From assembly GCA_016490735.1 (NCBI GenBank), contig JAEMWC010000615.1, positions 264,501 through 328,500 of the forward strand: a stretch of 64,000 nt of DNA, given 5' to 3'. The notes below the pieces were generated by a model, which was given only the letters and a program-made list of their open reading frames with translations, did no database searches and was not told where the DNA came from. Positions within the stretch are counted from its first letter, which is position 1, and the number at the start of each line of letters is the position of its first letter. Shown here in pieces: positions 29,050 through 40,504 of the stretch. The stretch is from Pachyseris speciosa (Eukaryota; Cnidaria; Anthozoa; Scleractinia; Pachyseridae). Both the position numbers and the translations under genes were made by a program.

Positions 29050-31686
29050 GTACCAGTAGTGTATCAGGCACCACGGTTTCCGTTATTTTGGGAAGGAATC
29101 TCATTAAGAAGGGCAGGAATAGATTAACGTCGATGACGTAATAATAGTGGATGTATTCCTTTACATAACAGAGACAGTGGATGAATTCCTTAGGATAATA
29201 ACAGTGGATGTATTCCTTTACATAAGAGAGTGTCGAGGTAGATCATTAGTATTCAAACTGCCTAGGTAAAATTGCCTTCCTCCATACTAATTAAGCCTCG
29301 TTTTGGTCGAGGTAAAGTTGTGGTGCCGAGATAAATCATTAGTATTCAAACTGCCAAGGTAAAATTGCCTTCCTCCATACTAATGAGCGTCACTCTAGTA
29401 CAATAGCAACGATAGACTTCCCAAACTTGCCCACTATTCGTGAACACGAACTGGTTTATCCCAAATTCTATTATGTTTTCAAAATAAAAGCGGATAGTTT
29501 GTGAAAGCGCTATCTTTCTTGCAATTCGTTTGCTAGGAAAAATTTATCTCCGAGACTTTCAGTTTATTTGAAACGTTTATCGATCATTAATGTTAAAATG
29601 GCTTGCTTAACCGTTAACGATTTCCAGGTTGCTTTGAATGCTTGTGTATCCCTCTCTCTCTCTTGCTTTCCGCTCCATTAGTGACTAGGTAATTCTGCAA
29701 ACGTGCAGTGCCCTACATTTGCATACGAACTTTACAGTAAAGAAGCCCAAGGGACAACCTTCTACCATTCAACAAGGACAATAGACTGCTTAAGTTGTTT
29801 TGACAGATCAATATAAACACGTGAGTAATGTATGGCAGGTTTTTGGGGGGACAAATATACTGTATTAGCGAATATAGAAAGACTAAAATACAGAATAAAT
29901 AAAAAATCAATGATTCAAGTTTCTCTCTACTGCAAAAGCAATTAAACTTTTCCCCACCATATATTTTCTAGTACAGTTATGTGAATTTATGAAAAAGTTT
30001 TCCCTCCTCCTCCTCTTCCTCCTCATTTCTATTGTTTTCCCTCCTCCTCCTCCTCCTCCTCCTCCTCCTCCTCCTCCTAATTTCTATTGTTTTTCCTCCT
30101 CCTCCTCCTCATTTCTATTGCTTTCCCTCCTCCTCCTCCTCCTCCTCCTCATTTCTATTGTTTTCCCTCCTCCTCCTCCTCCTCCTCCTCCTAATTTCTA
30201 TTGTTTTTCCTCCTCCTCCTCCTCATTTCTATTGCTTTCCCTCCTCCTCCTCCTCCTCCTCCTCCTCATTTCTATTGTTTTTCCTCCTCCTCCTCCTCAT
30301 TTCTATTGTTTTCCCTCCTCCTCCTCCTCCTCCTCCTCCTAATTTCTATCGTTTTCTCTTCCTCCTCCTCATTTCTATTGTTTTCCCTCCTCCTTCTTAT
30401 TTCTATTGTTTTCCCTCCTCCAATTGATTTTCCACCACCACCAACCCAATTGTATTGTTTTCCTCCACCACCACCACCACCACCACCAGTTCGAGATCTC
30501 AGCAGAAATAAAACCATTTCAGCAAATTTTAACCTTTTACTCGAAGGACAAGAAGTACACAACACAGGACAAAAAGGACATTATAGGGACAAAAAGGACA
30601 AAACAACGTCATTCAGGACAAAAGGTTAAGATTTGCTGACATGGTTTTATTTCTGCTGAGATCTCGAACTGGTGGTGGTGGTGGAGGAGGTGGAGGAAAA
30701 CAATATAATTGTGGTGGTGGCTGAAAATCAATTGGAGGAGGGAAAACAATAGAAATGAGAAGGAGGAGGGAAAACAATAGAAATGAGGAGGAAGAGGAGG
30801 AGGAGAAGGAGGAGGAGGAGGAGGAAAAAAATTTTCATAAATTCACATAGCTTTACTAGAAAATATATGGCGGGGAAAAGTTTAATTGCTTTTGCAGTAG
30901 AGAGAAACTTGAATCATTGATTTTTTATTCATTCTGTATTTCAGTCTTTCTATATTCGCTAATACAGTATATTTGTCCCTCAAAAAACCTGCCATACATT
31001 ACTCACGTGTTTATATTGATCTGTCAAAACAACTTAAGCAGTCTATTGTCCTTGTTGAATGGTAGAAGGTTGTCCCTTGGGCTTCTTTACTGTAAAGTTC
31101 GTATGCAAATGTAGGGCACTGCACGTTTGCAGAATTACCTAGTCATTAATGGAGCGGAAAGCAAGAGAGAGAGAGAGGGATACACAAGCATTCAAAGCAA
31201 CCTGGAAATCGTTAACGGTTAAGCAAGCCATTTTAACATTAATGATCGATAAACGTTTCAGATAAACTGAAAGTCTCGGAGATAAATTTTTCCTAGCAAA
31301 CGAATTGCAAGAAAGATAGCGCTTTCACAAACTATCCGCTTTTATTTTGAAAACATAATAGAATTTGGGATAAGCCAGTTCGTGTTCACGAATAGTGGGT
31401 AAGTTTGGGAAGTCTATCGTTGCTATTGTACTAGAGTGACGCTCATTAGTATGGAGGAAGGCAATTTTACCTTGGCAGTTTGAATACTAATGATTTACCT
31501 CGACACTCTCTTATGTAAAGGAATACATCCACTGTTATTATCCTAAGAAATTCATCCACTGTCTCTGTTATGTAAAGGAATATATCCACTATCATAACGT
31601 CATCGACGTTAATCTATTCCTGCCCTTTTTAATGAGATTCCTGCCCGAAAAAACGGAAACCGTGGTGCCTAATACACTACTTGTAC
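29050..31686. mobile_element. 2.6-kb near-perfect inverted repeat (foldback element)
   Basis: The left arm starts GTACCAGTAGTGTATCAGG and the right arm ends CCTAATACACTACTTGTAC. The arms match almost base for base: for example TTTACAGTAAAGAAGCCCAA (29,730) and its complement (31,080), and the centre CGAGATCTCAGCAGAAATAA (30,492) and its complement (30,650). A loop of about 80 bp lies at 30,540-30,620. The arms differ in length (about 1,490 and 1,070 bp) because the left one has an expanded CCT microsatellite and a duplicated 100-bp block near 29,240-29,390. No coding capacity. If transcribed it would form long double-stranded RNA. Confidence 0.85.
30000..30420 (+). repeat. (CCT)n / ATTTCTATTGTTTTCC composite microsatellite
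   Basis: Alternating CCT runs and a 16-bp spacer, present in shorter form in the right arm (30,720-30,830). Proline/serine/leucine-run ORFs here are not genes. Confidence 0.9.
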
Positions 31687-31845
31687 CGTGAAACAGTGAG
31701 ACCAATTGCTATGGCAAACGTAGCAGTTGAAACAGTTGTACCGCTCGTGACAAGTACCTATTATCAGATGTTTCAAGTCGGTGGCTACACAGACCAACGA
31801 TCTGGTAGTTAAAATGACTTACCTTGTGACAATAAGGATGCTATA

Positions 31846-32875
31846 AAGCATATTTAGATGGAACTGCTTAAAAACCATGCCCCCATAACCAAGATCCACG
31901 CATCAGCTTAATGAATCCAACCTCCAAGAAAATTCACCCGCGCAACGCACATTGATTTTGAAGCCGGCATCTTTTGTTGCAACTTGGTTACTGATATAAT
32001 AGAAAAATCCCCAAATATTCTCCAACAACAGAGATATTTTTTCAACTTTTCATCTTTAAAAATAAAAAATAAAAAACGATGTTGAAGCCCTTACCAAGTG
32101 TTCGCAAAATACGTTACTGAGGGGCGGGAGGAGACCTTTTCTTACACAAGATCGAAATGTCGGGTGATCATCCAAGACGGTGTTGCAGGAATAACAAAAG
32201 CGCACACTCTCAAAACTTAGTATACTAAGGAGTATACTACCCCTGGCAAAAAAAAAACTTGAAACCCTCTAACTCGTCGTTACTATTCCCACAAAAACCC
32301 CGGCGGTCCCCTAGGCGAAACGCCTATATGAAACATTGCACTGACCTGGAATCCCTGTGGTCAAACCTGATGGGGTGGGTGGCTGTACAGTGGATAGGAA
32401 CCTATTTCTTTTCTTTTGCAAAAGACATAAGACAAGAAATAGCGGGGATTTGCCATTTTGATTTTTGTTGGTGGTGGTGGTAGTACCATTGGTTTTCTTG
32501 TTTGTTTGTTTGTTTGTTTCTTTGTTTGTTGTTAGGAGTCTAGTTTCACCTCTAACCGTCGTTTTAGCCTTTTGAAAGATTACACAATTTAATATTTGTT
32601 AAAAGGGGCTTCTTCTTTCATAAGGAACTTCTACTCAGGCTACTTGCAATTCTTAAGTCTTTGGGTAACTTGAGCTTCACGCATTGGCATCCTCGCCTGT
32701 GATGTATTGCATGATCAGTCAGTGAATGGACCGTGTCGAACCGTAAACATTCAATTGGAGATCTTAAGCTTTTAAGACCTCAACGCATATTTGTATAAGA
32801 CTCACTGAGATGATTTAAAGACAGGAGAAGGAAACTAAAACAGAAAGCAAAAGAAATTCAGCTTAACTGAAGATA
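31846..32875 (-). repeat. Dispersed repeat, copy B
   Basis: Inverted relative to copy A (740-3302). It lacks both TIR elements found in copy A, but carries its own extra block of about 270 bp at about 31,955-32,226, with the inner palindrome AGTATACTAAGGAGTATACT. The pair allows precise insertion sites to be read for all three blocks. Not recognised as a known family. Confidence 0.8.
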
Positions 32876-33609
32876 GTCTGTTCAACATTGTGGTGAGACA
32901 AGTAATAGATTTTTAGAATCATTGCAAGCTGTCCTTTCGGATTTCTGTTATTGATTAAAATTAATTATTCCCATTATATCTCAATGTGCTACTTGATTTC
33001 AATTCTACAAAGGTGATTCACATTTGCAACTTGGAGAAAAGAGATCTTTCCGAGGTCTGTTTCGCTACGGCGGTGATCTGTCACACAATTTACATAGTAC
33101 AATTTACATGGCAGATAGTGAGAATTGACTAACTTTCGAGACTTTTTGTTGCAAAACCGTTGAAGATTCCAAAAAATTGAAACGGTAGAAAGTTACAACA
33201 ATCCTTCGTAGTCTCTCAAGAGATTTTCTGGGAGATTTGTGGCGTACCACAGCCATTTAAGGCATGTTTGTTTGGGGTCCTACTGGACACGTTTAAGACG
33301 GGGTGTGGGTACGCTTGGCGAAAAAATTGCATTTTATTTATTTGCAGAGAAAATCAACTGTTTCTTTAGTCAGTAATCTAAAGAAGGTTCAGCCAAGTCG
33401 GAATTGCGCGGAAAAGGATCAAACTTCGAGATTAGCTGAGTCGCCAAGGTCATGAATATTGGGAATTTTGGGGTTTTGTTGACGAAAAATACCGTTAACT
33501 GATTTAAATTAATTTGGCCCAAATTAACGAATATTTGAGTAAATAAACACAATTTTCAAATGTGTGGTACTAGTGTCTACCACTGTAATAGTATGAGCCA
33601 AACCGATTT
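32876..33609. other. Non-coding interval
   Basis: AT-rich; nothing recognised. Confidence 0.45.
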
Positions 33610-35740
33610 TTTAGCTGTTTCCGTCATTTCTTCGATCCTTACAGATCCTCTTTAACGTCGATTTCAAGATCGCGACGTTGGCGATAGCAAAAAGAATCCA
33701 ACTTCTGTTACCAAACCTCATACACTGTGATCAAACTCGTATTTTTTTAAGGCAGATTTATTGCTGAAAATATAACATTAATTACCGATATAATGGAGCA
33801 TACAAAAGCGCAAATCATACCGGGTATTTTAGTATCGTTAGATTTTATAAAAAGCCTTTGATTCACTCGAATGGTCTTTCATGATTAAATCCTGGAAGTC
33901 CTAAACTTTGGGCCAAGTATTCAAAGATGGATCACCACATTCTATGCAAACATCGAGAGTGCTGTGATGAATAAAACGGGTTTCTAACTAACTGGTTCAG
34001 ACCTTCAAGAGGTGTGTGACAAGCATGCCCTCTCTCCCCATACCTATTTATTCTCTCAGCGGAGATACTAGCCAACAAAATAAAACAAGATCCAAGCATA
34101 GAATGGCTTTGAAAACAGTAACAGTTTTTGTCAGGTTGCTAGTCTAAGTTTAAACGGAAAAAAGTCCAAGGGAATCTGGCTTGGGAAATGGAGAACAAAC
34201 AAAACTACCCTTTTGCAATTAAAATGGCTCCACGGCCTGGTTCGGATTCTGGGGATTCATGTTTCCTATGATGAAAAACAAAACAACAACTAAATGTCTG
34301 TATTAAGAAAGCTCCAAACAAAGCTTGATATTTGGAGAGCAAGGGATCTTACGTTATTCGGGAAAGCGATGATCATTAAGTCCTAGGGGCCTCTCACAGC
34401 TGATATATTCGGCGCCAATGCTAGATATCTCGGATTATGTTATTTCTACAGTGAAAACTAAATTGTTCAGCTTCTTATGAAAAAAAAAAGATAGAATTAA
34501 ACGGGTGGGGCTCTACAAGCAAACGGTGAAGGGAGGAATACGCATGAAGGATACTCAAATAGCATTTAAGGCACTGAGACTATCATGGATCCCAAGGCTT
34601 CTGAAGAAGGGGAGTTACAACTGGAAAACAATTCTTGATTATTACTTGAGAAAAACAGGTGGCCTGAACTTCTTATTGAGATGTAATTATGATGCAAAAT
34701 ACTTTCCCCAACCTCCGCGGTTCTATACAAATATTTTGGCTTACTTCAGTGAAGTTAAGATTCTATATGGTTATAATCAAGCACAAGATACAGTTTTATA
34801 TAAAAACAAAGAGATACTCGTTGGAAGCAAGCCGGTGTTTAATAAAGAATGGTATATGGAGGGCATTCTGTCTATTCAAGGCCTTCTAGACCACGATGGC
34901 CAATTATTATCGTACCGCCAATTTATCAACAAGTACTCTTGTAAAACTAATTTTCATCAATACTATCAGATTATCAGCGCAATCCCAAAACAACCTTTGA
35001 TTAAAGCAAGGACCGCAGAACCAATTAAAAAAGAGCTTTACAATGGTAATGTCTTCACTTTCCAGTTGAATGAATCAGTTCAGTTACATCTAGATAACAT
35101 CAAGACAAGAGACTTTTATAGACTACTTTTATCAAAAACTCACACAGTGGACCATGCAATTCCAAAGAAATAGAACAGAAATTTACCTATTAGTGAGGAA
35201 AAGTGGGAAAAAATTACGTCCCTAAAAAGCTCTAAAAAGAAGCGAAGCTAAAGGAACTTAAAATTAGTACTCCCATGGGCTAGAGATTCCTCTAATACTG
35301 AGGCTCTACTCCAGGAATTTCAATTCAAATGAATTCAACAAATTATAATGACAAAAAAGGAGCTGTATCGTTTTGGCATTAAGGAAGATGGCAATTGTAT
35401 ATACTGGGATGACTGTGAACGTTTCCATCGACCATACTTGCAGAGATTGCCTCCCCATTCATGTATTCACAGAGAAAGTTATTGATTGGTTAAATAACTG
35501 TAAATGTATCTCGATTCAACCCATCTGCTGAAGAAAAACTGTTTGGCATCCTTTCCGGATCGTACGAAAAACGCTTATTAACGAAATTTAAATATACTCT
35601 GGTTTTCATCAGGTACTACATCAAAACTAGCAGATTTTATTACAAAATTTTATTACAAAAATCCTTCTAAAGAACAAAGTGAACGGCCTGCGATGAGGTA
35701 CAAAAAATGTCTCCTCCTACTCTAATAAATGAATAATAAG
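33610..35740 (+). pseudogene. L1-type LINE ORF2, 3' half
   Basis: Starts inside the reverse transcriptase (FNVDFKIATLAIAKRI, then LVSLDFIKAFDSLEW) and runs to the C-terminal region. The 222-codon frame at 34505-35173 is its longest open part, with KALRLSWIPRLLKKGSYNW, LNFLLRCNYDAKYF and NKYSCKTNFHQYYQIISAIP, the connector and C-terminal domain of L1 ORF2 proteins. The catalytic FADD region near 34,090 is unreadable. It is 5'-truncated and carries many stops. The 3' limit is uncertain. Confidence 0.8.
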
Positions 35741-36802
35741 ATTAAAATTGTTACCTTAAGCTTCACTGTATAATTATTATACACTTAATGTATGGTCCCG
35801 AGGGAAACAGTTAGTTTTGTTTTCCCGAGAGTCCTGATGTTTCCCGAGATGTAGTCGAGGGAAATAGTAAGCTGACAAACTCTGAAGATCATGCCACTTT
35901 TTAGTCATGCACTAATCACGTGCTGTTGTATCCGGCGCGAGGGCAACAACTGCGGAATTGTATCCCGGTCGGGATACATTTGAATTTGGTCAGGGGCACG
36001 TGACCAAGAATCAATCAATCACATTGCTCGTTTTGTTGAATAAAATTCTAGGTATACAACAATGTACTTTATTATATGGCAGGGTAGTCTTGAGGTAAAT
36101 CCGAGCGTTTTGTTTGGTTCTTTCTTGGTCGGGATTTTGCCACGGAAACGGTCAAAAGCCGTGTATTTTTTGTTTACGAAAGCCTGCAAATTCAAAACTG
36201 GGAAAAGAAAATGTGTAAATACTCTCATTCTTCTTATATAAACTACCTAAAAGTTTTATATTTTACAGAGCTTGTAACAAGGACGAAGAAGACGAATATT
36301 CAACAAGCGCATTTCAATATTCTGAAGAACTAAAAACGTTTGATCTAGAAATTGAAACAGGAATCAGCGAAATCCAGGAAGCCATAGACGACTTTATTAA
36401 CGAACAGAAAAGAGCACACGCAAATAAGAAGACGATTACTGATCTTATTCGCTGCATGAAAGCTAATGGCATGACAAATGAAATAAGTGAAAGCCTACCT
36501 GCGTGTGAGATTTTGTCCAATATTTTTTTATGAACACGCGCAGGAAAAAATGGAGACGAGTAGTAGCCAGCAACAATTTCCAGTTTTCAGCGCAGTATAC
36601 AACGATAATTAACTAAGAATTTGTCCATCATATCCTCATGTTAGTTGCCATTAAATTTCTTTTCAAACTCGTCGTAGCTTGTTCATTCCTAGTTGCTCGC
36701 GTCATCAAAAACACGTTACAGTGGAAGCCCTTTGAATTCAAGGAAACGGAAGTGCACTTTAACAACAAAAATAAACAAGCCCGACTGCTATATGATAAAC
36801 CA
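35741..36802. other. AT-rich interval, MITE-like palindromic traces
   Basis: Contains TTTCCCGAG/CTCGGGAAA-type inverted motifs near 35,800-35,870 and the palindrome TATCCCGGTCGGGATA near 35,961. No gene recognised. Confidence 0.4.
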
Positions 36803-36945
36803 CTTACTAACCTAACTTGCTCGAGCCGCACGAGGGAATACTGGCCCTTGGTCGTTTTTGTACTGACCTCGCGGCACTCGGTCCGTACTGCTGCTACCTC
36901 GGGCCTATATTCCCCAGTACGCCCCTCGCGCTCGGTTAGTAAGAG
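36803..36945. mobile_element. Foldback MITE with CTTACTAACC ends
   Basis: Begins CTTACTAACC and ends GGTTAGTAAG, with GC-rich inner inverted segments. About 140 bp, no coding capacity. Confidence 0.55.
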
Positions 36946-38141
36946 GTTAAGAGATTATATTGTATATCTTTTAAATTTAGTATTGTATTGCTGTAGCCAA
37001 TTAATTCTAATATGTAAATACTCGATCTCATGTAAACGAGTATGACGGAAAGCGGAATAAAGAAAAATTAAAGAAAAAAAAATGACTAATTTCTGTAGTA
37101 ATTTGAGGTGGAAAATATCGTTGTGAAAACATTTTGAAAAATATAGATCATATTTGCTTGTATTCATAAACCTAATTTTATCAAGCTTCGTTCCTTATTA
37201 AGAGATTTTTACCTAACACGGTAAAACAAAGTATTTTAAGAAAATATAGGGCTATGAGACTCAATTCATGACATCCAGATATTGTAAGCTATTACGAAGA
37301 AACTGCCTTTTTTAAACGATATTTTCTTACAAAAAATTAAAACGTCAGAAATGCAAAAGAAATAGTCATATCTTTCCATTGTGAGTAAAAATTGGAAGTA
37401 AATCAGAGATAAAGGTCTTTTTTTTTTTCAAAAATCCTAACTTTAGAATATATCACTTAACTTTGGAACGTGTTTTAATAGAGGTTTGACTGTAATATGC
37501 TGTAGGCTCTGGTGCCTTCCATACATAACATCTTAAATAGATAAATAAATAAATAAATAATTGGTCGCTTTCATCGGAAATAGGCAAAAAGATTCCACTA
37601 AGGTGGCCGCAAGAGTTTTCATAACTTCTTCTCCATAGAGACTATGCGGTGGCGAAATGGCACCAGCGATACTTGCCTTTACCCTCCAGACCTCGCAAAT
37701 CACCCAAGCAGGTGGCTATGCAGCAACGGATAAGTTTCAGTGGAATCCAGTCTGTATTATTCTACGTACCATTTTGGACAAAATGAAAACCGAAATAAAC
37801 TTTGGCTTTTTAAGAGGAAAATCCATTCGTTAGGACAGGATGTTAGTCATAAAGAATTATATAAATACAGAAGCATAGGGAACCCACAAAAATTAAAGTA
37901 GGCTACCTTTGAAATAGAAGTCGCAAGCACACTCGGAAAGAGAATCCAAGATTCACCTAACAGGACCGAGCCGATTACTAGTTCAGATGCTCTACGACTG
38001 AGGCTCACGAGAGTCATGGGCCAGTACACTAGGTTAATGTAACAAAATTCTTCCATACTGATAGCATCTGAATGTTATAATGTAGCAAATTTACGTAAAA
38101 GTTGTTCTATGGTGTTCTTGGTGTTGCACGATCCATTAACT
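36946..38141. other. AT-rich interval
   Basis: A short (AAAT)n run lies near 37,540. The rest is unassigned. Confidence 0.4.
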
Positions 38142-38486
38142 TCAAACAGTCAATATGTTAGTTGACTCTGAATTCTTTATGTTTCTATTTAACTTGGACC
38201 AAATTACTGAACCAGTGTGTCGAATACTAAGTCGACTAAATGTATTTGTGTTGATGCTAGGGATAATAAGATCACCAGTATTTCTAAGATTATACTTATA
38301 GTTATTAGGATAAAATATATCCATCAAGCAAGTAGTATACAAATTATTCTTAACCTTGTACATAATTATTGCAGACTCTTGCAGTCTTTGATTAATCAAT
38401 ATAGGAAGTTTAACCTTCACCAGAAATAATTTATATGCGCTATATTTGTCACAGTATATTGCCCTTAGTGCATGCGCAGGTCGCAA
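38142..38486 (-). pseudogene. LINE reverse transcriptase C-terminal fragment
   Basis: A 114-codon frame with SAIIMYKVKNNLYTTCLMDI, YNLRNTGDLIIPSINTN and HTGSVIWSKLNRNIKNS, the typical C-terminal tail of non-LTR reverse transcriptases. No other part of that element is visible next to it. Confidence 0.6.
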
Positions 38487-38916
38487 TGTTATAATTACTT
38501 TGTACTACCGTACCTTTACTTCCTTGATATGACAGGTAAGGTTTTCGGAATTCAGGAAGCCAGTTCCCAGTAAGGAGACCTTCTTGCATGGTCGTTTCCG
38601 TCTATCACACAATCCCTTTGATTGAAGTCTGTCCAAGAGAAAAAAAGATCATGCAGGAAGTAGCCTTTAATTTACATGTTCTGTTCTCGTTTTATTCTTA
38701 TAAATTGAGAAACCCGTCTTGTAACGTCAATTGTTATTTGCAAGCAGAAAACGTGACTTGGCAAGTTTGGCTACTAACTCGTATTTCTTTAAGATGCATT
38801 ACCGTATGTTTGAAAACATAATTAAGAATATTCGAGGCTTTTCTGAACCCTGTTTAGGAATGTCTCCCTAAATCAATGGCATGATTTAAATTTAGGCAAA
38901 TTATGAGATTACGGAG

Positions 38917-40473
38917 TCAAGAAAAGGGAAGAAATTGAGGAGGAACACTTTCGGTAACAAGTCTTTTTGCAATGGCTTTGGTAAGAATCTTATAATCCAC
39001 ATTTAGGAGAGATATTGGTCTCAAATTTTCTAGAAGAATTTTATCTTTCGCGTCTTTGGAAATAGGCGAAATTATTCCACGTCTTTGACTTATGGACAGC
39101 CTTCCGGATTTGAACGCATGGTTAAAACTGCCTGTCATTTCTTTACAAATTTCAGGCCAGAAAAAGCGATAGAACTCTGCAGGGAAACCATCGCTGCCCG
39201 TTGTCTTTAAGTGCGCATGAGCATTCTTGTTCTGTAATCTGACCTTTGCAAGAATACTTATCGTCATTACTTAGTATGGCTATATTCTTAGGTTTGAAGA
39301 AAGGTGAATTTTTAAATTTTTCAAATTTTTTCAAGTGTGTGTAGATTTGTAGAGACGTTCATAAGCATCTATTTTTTTCCAAAATTTCGAATGGGTTGTC
39401 GGTATAGACATTGTCGCCTATTTTTAATCTTTTTCTCTGAAAATGATTCTCTGAAAATTTCGTTTTTCTAAGCAAAAGAAATATTTAGTATTGCGCTCGC
39501 CTTGTTCATTCCAACGTATTTTGCTTCTGAGGATTGTGCCTTTGGTTCTTTGCAAGGTCAATTTACTGAGACGGGATTTTGCTAATTCAAGTTCCAATAG
39601 GATTTTTGGTTTCTTTGTCCATTTTCAATCAGTGCTCGCAGGTCGTTCACTTTTCTTTGTAGTAATATTTCTTCGTCTCGTCTCTGCTTTTTTTGCCTTT
39701 TGTTTTGAGAACTTTACAGTGTGACCTCTAATTTCCATTTTAACCAGGTCCTATTTTAGACCTAAATCAGTTAAATCATTGTACTTGGCTTTAAAACCTG
39801 GCAATTGCTCTCGTAGAGATTCGATGTAGGCAGAGTCTTCCAAAAACGAGGTATTCAATTTCCAAAATCCGGGACCTCTCTTTTGAGTCAGGACTTCTAA
39901 CTGAAGCAGAATAGACACGGCAGAAAGATCACTTTCAGGTGCTTGCAAGATGTCGCATTTCTTAGCTAACGCACTCAACTCTTTTAAAATTAAGAAGTAG
40001 TCGAGTCGGCTCTGGATTTTTAAAGATTTGTTTCTCCACGTAAAACGAGTTGAATCCGGATGTTAACTGCACCAAATGTCATTTCAACTACATGAATTGC
40101 ATAAATTTTTAATTTCATTAATAACATAAAGTTTTTTAGTAACAGGGTTTCCACCCTGTTTCTCTTCAGTAGATAGCGCGCAATTAAAATCACCCCCTAT
40201 TATTAAATTTTCTTCGCTGAATTCTTGCAGATGTTGATTTAGGTTATTAAAGAAACTATCCTGTTGATTTGCATCGCTTGGTGCGTAATTTGTTAACGAG
40301 AACAATCGGGTTTTCATCGATTGACACTTCTATGATAACGAACCTTCCATTTTTGTCAGTGATAAACTGTCCCACCTTGCAATCTAAAGTCGGATTAATT
40401 AAAATAAAAACACTTTTGCTGTGATTTGTACCATGACTAAAGAAAACTTTGCCGCCCCATTCGTTTTCCCATG

Positions 40474-40475
<2 letters not shown>
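38917..40475 (-). pseudogene. L1-type LINE ORF2, endonuclease to start of reverse transcriptase
   Basis: Reading leftwards: WGGKVFFSHGTNHSKSVFIL and NLIIGGDFNCALS (endonuclease), a coiled linker with GPGFWKLNTSFLED, then GSDGFPAEFYRFFWPEICKE and LRPISLLNVDYKILTKAIAK (RT entry), breaking off at 38,920. It contains numerous frame changes. The N-terminus of the endonuclease is cut by the CR1/L2 LINE that starts at 40,478. It overlaps the RT region also present at 33,610, so it is a separate copy. Confidence 0.8.

Positions 40476-40504
<29 letters not shown>

Noticed and set aside
29989..30629. Pro/Ser/Leu-rich proteins of 100-140 residues
   Set aside because: They are readings of a CCT microsatellite in several frames.
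33610..40475. The two L1 pieces as one element broken by an inversion
   Set aside because: Both contain the same RT segment (NVDYKI/NVDFKI and AIAKR), so they overlap and must be separate copies.
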